This document shows positions 1-8,600 of a stretch of 15,264 nucleotides of DNA, piece after piece. Source of the stretch: Blastocatellia bacterium. GTDB lineage: Bacteria; Acidobacteriota; Blastocatellia; Chloracidobacteriales; JADJPF01. Each line of letters begins with the position of its first letter. Position 1 is the first letter of the stretch. The position numbers and the translations under genes are program-made. Under the pieces are notes generated by a model that made no database searches, had not been told where the DNA came from, and worked only from the letters and a program-made list of their open reading frames with translations. Location of the stretch: NCBI GenBank assembly GCA_016789295.1, contig JAEUQL010000030.1, positions 1 to 15,264 on the forward strand, written 5' to 3'.

Positions 1-402
1 CGGGGTTTTGGGTTCTTCAGCACCTGGTTCTTTAACTTCTCTGCTCTCACCACCTGATGCTTCAATCATCAATCCATTCTCTGAATTTGTGCTATGCCTG
101 AGAACAAAGTCTAGTTCAAGGTCACTAAACTTGACGCCATTTGTTACAGCCGCAAATTCTGGCTTCCAACCACTTTCAGAAACTTGAGCAGAAGGTGAAT
201 GGCCATTTGTAGGCTTTTCAAAACTACTCTGCTTGCCTTCTGACCAATTTTGACCAGAAGTAGCTTGGCTTGAAGGCTGAAGTTGTTCTTGACTTAAGTC
301 GGTAATTACAGAACTCGAACGAGGTGGAGGTAAAGCCTGACCACAACCGCGACAGAACTTTTTACCTCCTCGATTTTCGGCTCCGCAAAAAGGGCAGAAC
401 AT
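1..402 (-). CDS. Zinc-ribbon protein, N-terminal part (cut by window edge)
   Basis: An open frame of 134 codons starts at the ATG complementary to 400-402 and runs without a stop off the left edge, so only the N-terminus is visible. The protein opens MFCPFCGAENRGGKKFC and contains two CxxC knuckles (Cys3/Cys6 and Cys17/Cys20), the typical N-terminal zinc ribbon of many bacterial proteins of otherwise varied function. A long polar linker follows, rich in Ser, Pro, Gln and Glu and probably disordered. A strong Shine-Dalgarno GGAGGGG lies seven bases before the ATG and supports this start. The ribbon probably binds zinc and may mediate protein contacts. The main domain lies outside the window, so no function is assigned. 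Confidence 0.8.
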   Translation of the reverse strand, partial: MFCPFCGAENRGGKKFCRGCGQALPPPRSSSVITDLSQEQLQPSSQATSGQNWSEGKQSSFEKPTNGHSPSAQVSESGWKPEFAAVTNGVKFSDLELDFVLRHSTNSENGLMIEASGGESREVKEPGAEEPKTP

Positions 403-501
403 CTTGTTTCCCCTCCAAAAGCTTCTTTCTGCCACTCAACCTACTAGCCAAAACCTTGCTTGAAGTTACTTCACCAGAGTTTTCGATTGAAAGGCACTAT
501 A

Positions 502-529
502 TTTATATGATATTGGGAAAAAATCTTAA
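502..529 (-). promoter_or_regulatory. Candidate promoter for the zinc-ribbon gene
   Basis: On the minus strand a TTAAGA hexamer (524-529) is followed after 16 bases by TATAAA (502-507). This resembles a sigma70-type -35/-10 pair and lies about 90 bases upstream of the zinc-ribbon start. The surrounding region is AT-rich, so chance matches are likely. The call rests only on consensus and position. Confidence 0.3.
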
Positions 530-644
530 CACTCGAATGTGAAAAGTTTCAAGCAAACATCAACCTGAAAGAGCGTTTAGGTCTATCAAGTAGCTCAAGG
601 TGTAATATACTTAACAGCTTAAACTCCAAAATAGAGGACACAAG

Positions 645-1121
645 ATGCACTTAGACGAAGCAAGGAGAACTTACACTGGAGAGAGTACTGAACTTGTCTG
701 TGAATGTCTTAGAGTAGAAAGGGCTGAAATAGAAGAGGTTGTAGAAAGAGAGGATATATCTACTGTAGAACAAGTTACATCTACCTGCTCAGCCGGTGGG
801 GGTTGTGGTTCGTGTCACGAAGAGATTGCACGTTTGATACTTTCAAAGAAGTTTTCTGAAACCCTTGACTTTGAACAAGCATACAATTGCACAACAGATA
901 AAAATCTTGAAATAGAAAATTTGTCTTACGAAATCCTCGAAAAGGTTATAAATCCAAAGTTATCTCTTCTAAACGTTAAAGCCGAGATTATAGAAATTGC
1001 TGAAGAAGTTGTAATTAACTTACAAGGAGCTGATGGTGACCTCAAATATACACTTGCTTTCTGGATAGAAGCAGAGTTCTACCGTAAGTTTCAAGACAGA
1101 ATCTCTCTACTGATCGACTAG
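645..1121 (+). CDS. BFD/NifU-like [2Fe-2S] protein
   Basis: A 158-residue protein. Residues about 17-65 match the BFD-like [2Fe-2S]-binding domain also found in the middle of NifU: a CxC pair (Cys19, Cys21) and, after about 30 residues, CGSC (Cys54, Cys57), with an extra Cys48. These residues should ligate one iron-sulfur cluster. Residues about 93-158 resemble the shape of the NifU C-terminal scaffold domain (hydrophobic strand, LQGADGDL, helix). The usual CxxC of that domain is missing, so it probably cannot hold a transient cluster. The start is supported by an AGAGGA Shine-Dalgarno just upstream. The gene stands alone and converges on the GntR-like gene, overlapping its 3' end by 15 bases. 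A role in electron transfer or Fe-S handling is inferred. Confidence 0.75.
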   Translation: MHLDEARRTYTGESTELVCECLRVERAEIEEVVEREDISTVEQVTSTCSAGGGCGSCHEEIARLILSKKFSETLDFEQAYNCTTDKNLEIENLSYEILEKVINPKLSLLNVKAEIIEIAEEVVINLQGADGDLKYTLAFWIEAEFYRKFQDRISLLID

Positions 1122-1715
1122 ATCTAGTTCTACTGACGAACAGGTCTTCTCTTGTGAAACACCTTTTTTGAGGTTAGTTTTCAAATATCGAACTATTTTG
1201 GGAGCTATTAGCTGAAGTTTTATTACTGGTCTAGTGGCTTTCGCAGCTACTTCTTCATGGCAGTAGCTATCAGCGATAACTAAGTCTGCTGTACGAGCAA
1301 TCCGCTTCCATTGCTTTGTATCACTAAACAATGATGGGCTAACAAGCAGATCTTCTCCTCTAAGAGAAGCTATCATCACTTGTGCATACTCTAAAACAGT
1401 AGAACCAACAGAGATAAGTCCTACAATAGCACCAACAGGCAACTCTTTAAGCAGTTGAGACTCTTCTTCTCTAGAATGCAGATTTATAGTCACAATTGGG
1501 ATTTCAGATGATATAAGCTTTTTTATTTTTGGAACGTGGTAAGCAGTTGCGATAACTAATGCACCTTCTGCTAGAGATGGGGTTCTCTTTAACTGCTCTA
1601 TTGTAGCAGCATTAACCTGACAGGCCATCTGTTGGCTAAGTTCGTGAATAAGTATCTGTTGAAAATCATATGCTGGCTCGACTACTAGGAGGTGATCGGG
1701 AGGTTGCAGAGCCAT
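1107..1715 (-). pseudogene. C-terminal domain of GntR-type regulator, detached by frameshift
   Basis: This frame encodes about 202 residues from its first ATG, but no Shine-Dalgarno precedes that ATG. The frame stays open upstream, back to the A7 tract at 1759-1765. Read through, it continues the upstream GntR protein as KKGYSLQAIRSSVSSW and then MALQPPDHLLVVEP. A 'KKGYSL...W.ALQPPDH..V.EP' continuation is what I recall for acidobacterial GntR proteins of about 320 residues. The segment looks like an alpha/beta ligand- or receiver-like domain (strands LLVVEP, ALVIATA, IVTINL, GAIVGLISVG), probably effector sensing. Removing one base at the A7 tract would give a single protein of about 326 residues spanning 1107-2088. 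The 3' end overlaps the convergent NifU-like gene by 15 bases. It is probably untranslated unless the frame is restored. Confidence 0.7.
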
Positions 1716-1731
1716 CCAACTGCTTACAGAG

Positions 1732-2088
1732 CTACGGATAGCTTGGAGTGAGTAGCCCTTTTTTTCGAGCCAGTTCTAAAAAATCCCTAATAATTTCGTC
1801 AAGTTCAGAGCTTTCCTCATTCTTTTCTCTACTCTGCCCAACATAGACACCACTGCCACGCTTTACCTCAACACGCTTCTCTGCTGCAAGTTCACTGTAT
1901 GCTGCACTGACTGTGTTGTGGTGTATGTCCAGCCTACGAGCCAAAGATCTAACAGATGGAAGTTTATCTCCAGGCTTTAGAACACCATTGAGTATATGAA
2001 GAGACAACTGTGTAACCAACTGGGAATGAAGAGATACAGAACTTTTGCGAGAGATTGTCACCTGTACAAATTTTGTGTTATGGCTCAT
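1732..2088 (-). CDS. GntR-family transcriptional regulator, truncated after the DNA-binding domain
   Basis: The 118-residue product carries a GntR winged helix-turn-helix at about residues 15-85, with hallmark motifs GVLKPGDKLPSVRSLA, HHNTVSAAYSEL and the wing VEVKRGSGVYV. These are diagnostic of the GntR superfamily, closest to the YtrA/YhcF subgroup. The last seven codons (LLTPSYP) look out of frame: the family sequence resumes one base over, so the true protein was probably longer. Short YtrA-type regulators of about 120 residues exist, so the truncated form might still bind DNA. It starts 10 bases after the K+ channel gene with a GAGAG ribosome site and is presumably co-transcribed with it. 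Its targets are unknown; autoregulation of this cluster is a reasonable guess. Confidence 0.85.
   Translation of the reverse strand: MSHNTKFVQVTISRKSSVSLHSQLVTQLSLHILNGVLKPGDKLPSVRSLARRLDIHHNTVSAAYSELAAEKRVEVKRGSGVYVGQSREKNEESSELDEIIRDFLELARKKGLLTPSYP
1759..1765 (-). other. A7 tract at GntR frame break
   Basis: On the coding (minus) strand the sequence reads CGA AAA AAA GGG CTA. Dropping one base gives CGA AAA AAG GGC TAC, encoding RKKGY and continuing into the downstream domain. A seven-adenine run is a classic site for mutation, polymerase slippage or assembly error. Loss of one A, or gain of two, would fuse the two frames. The motif does not fit a -1 programmed frameshift, because the required change is +1. 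Confidence 0.75.
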
Positions 2089-2098
2089 TAAAAACTCT

Positions 2099-3127
2099 CT
2101 ATAACAGGCTGCTTGGTTTTACGAGCTTTTTCAAACTGTTGATCTGGTCAACGTCACCTATAACTATCAATACATCCCCAGTCTGTAGTCCTGTTTCAGG
2201 TGGTGGGTTATAGACATAACCCAAACCTTTCTTCATAGCAATGATTAACAGCCCTGTTTTGGTGAAGATCTTAGAGCTTGCTATTGTCTTACCATCCATG
2301 TCAGTTTCTGGAGGAAGTTCAACCTCTTCTATTCTCAAAGTAGCATTCTGTTGTCTGATCATCAGGTCTAGGAAGCTGACTACGGCTGGTCTTATCATCA
2401 AAGAGGCCATGCGTAGCCCACCTATGATGTTTGGTGAAACCACATTGTTAGCTCCAGCCGTGATCAATTTTCTCTCTGACGCTGGCTCAATCACTCTGGA
2501 AACTATGCGCAACTCCTCATTTAGAGATCGCGCTGTCAGAACAACAAAAAGATTGTCTTTGTCGCTGTTGAGAGTGCTTATAAGACCTCGTGCACACTCT
2601 ATACCTGCAGCAGTTAACACTGCATCTTTGGTTGCATCACCTACAATATAACAGAAGTCGTCATTATAGGTCTGTTGTATATCTATAATGTTATCTTTGT
2701 TTAGGTCTATCAGAACGAATGGCTGTTTGGTCTTGACAAACTCACTTACAACACAGCGTCCAGTCTCTCCACCTCCGCAGATTATGTAATGCTCAGACAG
2801 TTGCTTTATTCTCTTTTCCATCCTTCTCTGCCTGACTAACCTCCCAAACTGACCTTCAACAATGAAACTTGCGGAGATACCAAGGCCATAACCCATGATC
2901 CCAAGCCCAGACAGTATGAGAAATATTGTAAAGACTCTTCCTTGGTTTGAAAGTGGCCGAGTCTCTCCATAACCGATAGTAGCAAGAGTTATAACCGTCA
3001 TATAGATTGCATCTAGAAACGGCCACCCTTCTATTACACGATAACCAACTACCCCCATGAAAAAGATAGCTATTACTGTAAAAGTAACAGTAATGAGCCT
3101 CTTTTCATAAAATTGTTCTTCTGTCAT
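2099..3127 (-). CDS. TrkA-type (RCK-gated) potassium channel
   Basis: A 342-residue membrane protein of the two-TM MthK-like type. TM1 spans about residues 11-30. A pore helix follows, with the selectivity filter TIGYGE at 50-55 (canonical TVGYGD/E), and TM2 spans about 64-90. After an Arg/Lys-rich linker comes a cytoplasmic RCK/TrkA-N Rossmann domain (about 113-230) with the nucleotide-binding loop GGGETG (118-123), then a TrkA-C domain (about 257-335). The protein should form a tetrameric inner-membrane K+ channel gated by ligand binding to the RCK ring. It lies 29 bases downstream of the PP2C gene and 10 bases upstream of the GntR gene, so the three probably form one operon. No Shine-Dalgarno is obvious before the start, but the N-terminus fits the family. 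Confidence 0.93.
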   Translation of the reverse strand: MTEEQFYEKRLITVTFTVIAIFFMGVVGYRVIEGWPFLDAIYMTVITLATIGYGETRPLSNQGRVFTIFLILSGLGIMGYGLGISASFIVEGQFGRLVRQRRMEKRIKQLSEHYIICGGGETGRCVVSEFVKTKQPFVLIDLNKDNIIDIQQTYNDDFCYIVGDATKDAVLTAAGIECARGLISTLNSDKDNLFVVLTARSLNEELRIVSRVIEPASERKLITAGANNVVSPNIIGGLRMASLMIRPAVVSFLDLMIRQQNATLRIEEVELPPETDMDGKTIASSKIFTKTGLLIIAMKKGLGYVYNPPPETGLQTGDVLIVIGDVDQINSLKKLVKPSSLL

Positions 3128-3156
3128 TGCAGTAGAAAGAACTTATTAAAAAGTTG

Positions 3157-5001
3157 TTAGTTGACTAAGTTTCGAAAAACAAAGAAACGACCATAGACTT
3201 TGCCTTTCGCATCGGTTACAGGAGCACTATAACGCTTTGTTTTGAAAGGGCTACGACCATTGGCTTGCAACACTCTGATCTCATCATCAGCAACCATCTC
3301 TGGACTGCTAATGAGTTCGGTAAACCGTTGTACTTGGCGTTCTGGATTTTCATACATATGCTGGATTTTGCGTAAAAGTGCACGATAGCCAAAGCCGATT
3401 ATCTGCTCTTTTTGAACCTTGTGAAATCTTTCAAATGTGCCATTTACAGCCGTGACCCAGCCTGCTGGATCCAGTATCAAAATTCCATCACTGCTTGCAT
3501 CAACTATTGTTTGAAAGATTATCTGTCGAGTCTCCTCAACCTCTTCCATTTCAAGCTGTAATTGAACACTGGCGGCTTCGTTATAAGCACTCTCATAACG
3601 TAGTTTCTCAAGCAGTTTTGCCCGTTCTACGTGCGGCTTTATTCTAAGTATCAACTCACGCTCGTCTATTGGTAGAGTTAGGTATTCACTTGCTCCTTTG
3701 CTAAGTCCCTCAATGACCTGCTCTTTGTCTTTGCGACTACCCGATATCAATACCATTGGAATATTTTTGAACCGCTCGCTTGCTTTAAGAGCTTGACAGA
3801 GATCTATACCATTGATTTTGTCCAGCTCAACACTAGCAACTATTAACCGTGGGTGTTCAGTGATAGTCTTTGCAAAACCTTCTTCACCATCTTTGGCTAC
3901 TACTAGCTCATAATATGGGGAGAGAGTATATTGAAGTGATTCGAGCATATCTGTGTTGGAAACTACCACCAATATCCGCTCTTTGGCCTCGGTTGGAACA
4001 GGAGGTTTCTCTGTGTCTTTGGAGATCACAATAGGTGGGAAAGGCGTATCAACCTTCTCTACCTTGAAATCGGCTGTCACTTCCACTTCAGCTTCTACTT
4101 GAGAAACAGTCGAAGATGTGGTGACTGAAGAGTAAGAACTTACATCAAAATCCACGTCATCTGGATCTATACTCACTCCATACTCAAGAACTCCAAGTAT
4201 GACAGTGATATTGTCTTTTCCGCCGTGAAGGTTGGCCATATCCACTAAACCTCTACAACCAGACTCAATGTCTGGAGCGGCCAGGATGAGTTCCTGAAGC
4301 ATCTCGTTGGTGAGCATGCCAGAAAGCCCATCGCTGCAGAGCATTATGTAGTCTCCATCGTAAAGGTCTATAGTTGAGGTTACCGGGTAGACGGTTGGTT
4401 CACCTCCTATCGACTGGAGAATCACGTGTCTGTAAGGGTGCGTCTCTGCCTCTTCTGGTTTGATTATTCCAGAATCGATAAGTGTCTGCACCATAGACTG
4501 GTCTTTAGTCAACTGAAAGATAGTCTCATTGCGCACTACATAGGCTCTTGAGTCTCCTATCTGAACTATGTGCGCCTTGTTCCTTTCTATCAGCATCGCT
4601 GTAAGCGTTGCTCCCATCCCTTGCTCATCTGGATTGCGCTGAGACCTAGACCAGACAGCCCAGTTGGCCTTCTTTGCAATTTCTGCCAGTAGTTCACAGC
4701 CAAGTTGGCGTGGCTCGCGGCTAAGCAGCTCGTTGTGGAAAGTGTCCACAACGAGCTGGCTGGCTACCTCTCCAGCGTTGCGCCCCCCCATCCCATCACT
4801 CACAAGAAGGATGGTTCCTTTGTCACTCACAGGAAACTGTGCAACTTTTCCTGAATCACAGACAGTCTTCACTGCAAGGTCAGCTATGAAGAAATTGTCC
4901 TCATTATTATCACGAACACGACCAATGTCCGACATGCCAGCAAGCTGAATGAGATCTATCATTGCTGAACCGTGCGATTTGGGCTTATCCCATCTGTTCA
5001 T
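3157..5001 (-). CDS. PP2C-family Ser/Thr phosphatase with pseudoreceiver and PAS domains
   Basis: A 614-residue multidomain protein. Residues about 15-275 are a PPM/PP2C phosphatase of the Stp/PrpC type, with metal-binding motifs RDNNED (30-35), SDGMGG (68-73), SDG (223-225) and GKDN (261-264), so it should be an active Mn/Mg-dependent phosphatase. After a Ser/Val-rich linker, residues about 341-465 form a receiver fold whose phosphorylation site is gone: the acidic pair is Val347/Ser348, the acceptor Asp is Ser390 and the conserved Lys is Leu443. A coiled helix (465-495) leads to a PAS domain (about 495-612). No output domain follows, so receiver and PAS probably regulate the phosphatase. 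The start is uncertain: Met14 (at 4962), just before the conserved IDLIQLAGMSDIG, is as likely, and neither start has a clear ribosome site. The divergent neighbour is a Ser/Thr kinase. Confidence 0.92.
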   Translation of the reverse strand: MNRWDKPKSHGSAMIDLIQLAGMSDIGRVRDNNEDNFFIADLAVKTVCDSGKVAQFPVSDKGTILLVSDGMGGRNAGEVASQLVVDTFHNELLSREPRQLGCELLAEIAKKANWAVWSRSQRNPDEQGMGATLTAMLIERNKAHIVQIGDSRAYVVRNETIFQLTKDQSMVQTLIDSGIIKPEEAETHPYRHVILQSIGGEPTVYPVTSTIDLYDGDYIMLCSDGLSGMLTNEMLQELILAAPDIESGCRGLVDMANLHGGKDNITVILGVLEYGVSIDPDDVDFDVSSYSSVTTSSTVSQVEAEVEVTADFKVEKVDTPFPPIVISKDTEKPPVPTEAKERILVVVSNTDMLESLQYTLSPYYELVVAKDGEEGFAKTITEHPRLIVASVELDKINGIDLCQALKASERFKNIPMVLISGSRKDKEQVIEGLSKGASEYLTLPIDERELILRIKPHVERAKLLEKLRYESAYNEAASVQLQLEMEEVEETRQIIFQTIVDASSDGILILDPAGWVTAVNGTFERFHKVQKEQIIGFGYRALLRKIQHMYENPERQVQRFTELISSPEMVADDEIRVLQANGRSPFKTKRYSAPVTDAKGKVYGRFFVFRNLVN

Positions 5002-5011
5002 AGATTATTTG

Positions 5012-5028
5012 AAGAGTTGATGACTCTT
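5012..5028. repeat. Short inverted repeat before the phosphatase gene
   Basis: AAGAGT and ACTCTT are separated by TGATG, a six-base-pair inverted repeat ten bases upstream of the more distal phosphatase start. It would lie in the 5' leader of the phosphatase mRNA or act as a small operator. The stem is short and AT-rich, so significance is doubtful. Confidence 0.25.
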
Positions 5029-5598
5029 TTGTAACTCTCCTGTGAGAGCTTGCATAAAGAAAACAGCTATGTAAGCTCTAAAATCTAGAAGAGTAGGCCA
5101 AAAGGTCTCTACTGCGAAATTTATCCTAGTAGTGTATAGTCGCTGCGACTTGCAAATGGCAATATTTTTACCACAAAAAAGGTCTTTGTGCTTACAAAAA
5201 TTGAAAATTGGCTGATAATGAGGTTCAATTATCTTTACGGAAACGTTGCTGGAGACACTAAAACATAAGAGTTGCATAAGCAATCTTAACGTTTAAAGCT
5301 ATTAAATTTAGTGGTATGGTTTCTACCAATTTACGATATTTCGATTTTATTACTTCAACTAAGGAGCTTTCTCAAGTTACCCAAAATCTCTTCTAAATAA
5401 CGCCTGCTCAGTCTAAACGTACTACTCTGCTTCTGCAGGCTACTTACTGGATCTGGGGTTCAAAGTCTGCATACAGCAAGAGAAGGTAATAATAGAAGAG
5501 TTTAAGAACAGAACTGCTGAAGCATAGAAGTAGGCTGTTGTCTAATAGATGGTTTATGAGAAAATAGACTCCTTGTAAAATTGGCTGAGAGCATAAAA

Positions 5599-5664
5599 AT
5601 GACCCAACCTGACGGCTTTTCGAAAAAGTTACCGGAGGCGGCATGCAGAAAAGCGACACGATGA
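5599..5664 (+). other. Possible 21-codon leader frame overlapping the kinase start
   Basis: ATG at 5599 opens MTQPDGFSKKLPEAACRKATR and stops at TGA 5662-5664. That stop overlaps the second in-frame ATG of the kinase (5661) as ATGA. The arrangement would allow translational coupling to a kinase start at Met7. No ribosome site is visible for the leader itself, so it may be accidental. Confidence 0.15.
5634..5638 (+). promoter_or_regulatory. Ribosome binding site of the kinase gene
   Basis: GGAGG lies four bases before the ATG at 5643. It favours that start over the in-frame ATG at 5661, although the spacing is slightly short and related kinases often begin near the equivalent of MIGRLIDGKYELE. 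Confidence 0.6.
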
Positions 5665-8600
5665 TTGGTCGTCTTATTGATGGCAAGTACGAATTAGAGT
5701 ACACAATGAGTGCTGGTGGAGTAGCAACCATATACTCTGCTCTGCGCCGACAGATAGGCGATAAAGTCGTTGTCAAAGTACTAAAGTTGGACGAAAAACT
5801 TGACCCTGTTGAACTTAAAAGATTCCGTCTAGAAGCTTCTGCCGCCGCTTCCATAAAACACCCAAATATAGTCTCCATATATGACTTTGGCCTACTTGAA
5901 GATATAGCCTACATTGTTATGGAGAAGCTCGAAGGTCACGATCTCGCCAGAGAGATACGCTCTTGGGGTATCATTCCTCTTGAGCGTGCACTGCGCATCT
6001 TTAAGCAGGTCTGCTCGGCTGCAACTGCAGCACACAAACAAGGTCTTGTTCATCGCGACTTTAAACCGGCCAACATCATCTTTCAAAAACCCGATGGGGA
6101 AGATGACCTGATAAAAGTTGTCGATTTTGGCATAGTCAAACCAATGAAAGAACGCCTTGAGAAACTAACTGCAGTAGATGCAGCAATTGGTACTCCAGAG
6201 TACATGTCTCCTGAACAGTGTCTCGGACAGAAACTTGACGAAAGAACCGATATATACTCGCTAGGTATAGTACTCTATGAAATGCTTACTGGAGACGTAC
6301 CGTACTCTAACGCTGTCCCTTCTGCAATTATGGTGCAGCACGCTATTGGAACTCCACCTCCAATGTCATTGAAAAACCCCTACATTCCACCAGAAGTAGA
6401 AGCTGTCGTGATGAAAGCTTTGAGCAAAGAACTAGAAGGTAGATTTAAGACTGTTTTGGAGTTTTCAGTTGAGTTTGAGTTAGCCTGTCGGAGTGCTTCC
6501 CTTTCCAGAAAAAGCTTAGATCAGTCAAGTAGGAGCGCAGAATCTCAACTTTTCCTTTCAGGACTAGTAGAGAACTTTGACAACTGGACACCACTACCAA
6601 ACTACCAGCCCTCTCTTTTGAGTAGCAGTTTAGTAGATACAACTGTAGCAGCAGAAGCTGCATATCCTGCTAGAAACAATACATCTCGTTTCTCTTTTGA
6701 GCGTTTTGTAGGCAGAGATGATGAGATGAAAAAGCTCATGGAACGCTTTGAACAAGTCAAGGAAGGCAATAGCAAGGCTGTATTCATTATTGGAGATCCA
6801 GGCATTGGTAAAACAGAGCTGGTTGTACAGTTTCAGAAAAACAGTTCTGACATTCCTAGATTCTTTCTGGTTGGTAAATTCTATGAATATGTAACTGACC
6901 GTCCCTACAGACCATACTTTGATGCAGTCAGCAGTTTCCGATCTAATCTCCCTTCTAGCTCTCTAGAACAGTCTGTCAAAGACCCTCTTCTTAAAGAGAA
7001 AGTGGTTAAACAGCTCAGCGACATAGAATCGTTACTTCACATATCTTCCAGAAACAACGAAGCTGTTGAGCAGAGTACCAAGTATCAAACTTTTGAACTT
7101 CTTGCAGGACTTTTCAAGACAATATCTTCAGTTGCTCCCCTAGTGCTTTTTCTGGACGATCTGCAATGGGCAGATTCTCTCAGTTTAGAATTCTTGGCCT
7201 ACTTACTTAGAAACTGTGACAAAGAAAACATCTTAGTTTTAGCTACTGTAAGAAGTCAGGATCTACACGATGAGCAGAAATCTATCAGAACATGGTTTCG
7301 TAGAATCCATAGATACCCAACTTTTGACCAGATAAAACTCTCCGCACTCTCCAATGACGAGTCAAAATCTTTAATAGACTCTGTCTTTGGTAATATGAAG
7401 ACATCTGAAAGCACGATCAAGAAACTGCTTAGTGCAAGCGGTGGAAATCCTTTCTATTTATGCGAGATCATCCGCCATTTGATCCAGGATCAGAAAATCT
7501 TCTGGAATGGAGAAAGTTGGCAGTGCAGCGAGTTAGAAGATATAGAACTGCCTGGTTCTATCGTTGAGCTTGTCGATCTCCACCTTAGAAGACTCAGCGA
7601 TGACACACTAGATGTTTTCACAAGGGCAGCAGTAATAGGTGAAAAGTTTTCACTGACACTTCTTAGAATGATTAGTGAAGTCTCAAAAGACGATCTGATG
7701 GACATAGTAGATATAGGTCTCAAAGAGTCTATTATCAAAGAGTCGATTGCTACTTATTCTGAAGACGACTATTTCATCTTTTCTCACAGTACTTTGAGAA
7801 GAGCATTATATGAACGACTGTCAAGCTACCGTCGCCGTAGGTTGCATAATCAGATAGGCGAAAGGCTTGAGTCAAAGAATATAGACAATCTAGAAGAACT
7901 TGCTGGAGAACTTGCTTACCACTTCCACCAAGGAACAAACTATAAAAAAGCCCTACGTCACAGTGTTGTTGCTGGAGAGGCTGCATTGAATGTATTTGCT
8001 ATCGAAGATGCTTACAGATACTACTTTATAGCTGGTGAATGTTTGAGCAGGATGGAAGAATTAAATTCTGACATTCCTTATGAACTTGACTGGCTCTGTA
8101 GGATGCACCTCTCTTATGGCCAAGTTTTGATGTACCTTGGAAAGAATGAACTTGCTTTAAGCCAGCTCGAAATAGGATTGCAGCTCAGCTATGCAGCAGA
8201 AGTAAGCAGCTTACAGAAACGTCTACTACGAGCACTGGGTGAGCTGTCTTGGAGTTGCAGCGAGTACAAAGAAGCTATCAATTACTGCAATCAAGCACTC
8301 CAAATCAATGGTGAAGTCGATCAGGCTGAAGAATGTCAAATCTTTAGTGTTCTGGGAAACATCTACTTCAGCCAAGGACTGGTTGACCAAGCTCTAGACT
8401 ACTACTCAAAGAGTTTAGAAAAAGCTCGTGAAACTGGCGAAAAGACCAGTGAAGCTAGAGCACTACGTCACATGGCTCTGATCCTTGGCTGGCACGGTGA
8501 GTCACAGAAAGCTTTAGAGTACCTAGAAGAAGCCCTCAAGCTTTCTAATTCTGTTGGTGATAGAGAAAATGAACGCCAAAGTATGCTACTAAAAGGAAAC

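Larger units (their letters stand above)
5002..5642. other. 641-base intergenic region between divergent phosphatase and kinase genes
   Basis: No convincing gene is seen. Frames on the minus strand at 5005-5283 and 5444-5878 give low-complexity, Cys/Phe/Ser-rich translations without family features, and the second runs antisense into the kinase. The stretch must hold the promoters for both divergent genes, but no strong -35/-10 pair stands out. On the plus strand TTGTAA (5573-5578) and TAAAAA (5594-5599) are spaced 15 bases, which is weak. A short inverted repeat lies near the phosphatase start. A small RNA cannot be excluded. Confidence 0.6.

Noticed and set aside
324..542. A 72-codon plus-strand frame over the start of the zinc-ribbon gene
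   Set aside because: It overlaps the CxxC zinc-ribbon frame on the other strand, which has a clear Shine-Dalgarno and protein-like sequence.
1759..1766. A AAA AAG-like slippery site for -1 programmed frameshifting
   Set aside because: Fusing the two GntR frames needs a +1 (or -2) change, so a standard -1 signal would not do it. No downstream pseudoknot was identified.
5005..5283. A 92-codon minus-strand frame in the gap upstream of the phosphatase
   Set aside because: No ribosome site, and the translation is Phe/Cys/Lys-rich with no recognisable fold or family; it looks like chance in an AT-rich gap.
5447..5470. GGGGTTCAAAG resembling a tRNA T-arm
   Set aside because: The flanks do not pair to make a T stem, and no acceptor or anticodon stem can be found around it.
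5444..5878. A 144-codon minus-strand frame upstream of and into the kinase
   Set aside because: Half of it is antisense to the conserved kinase N-terminus, and the Ser/Leu-rich translation has no family features.
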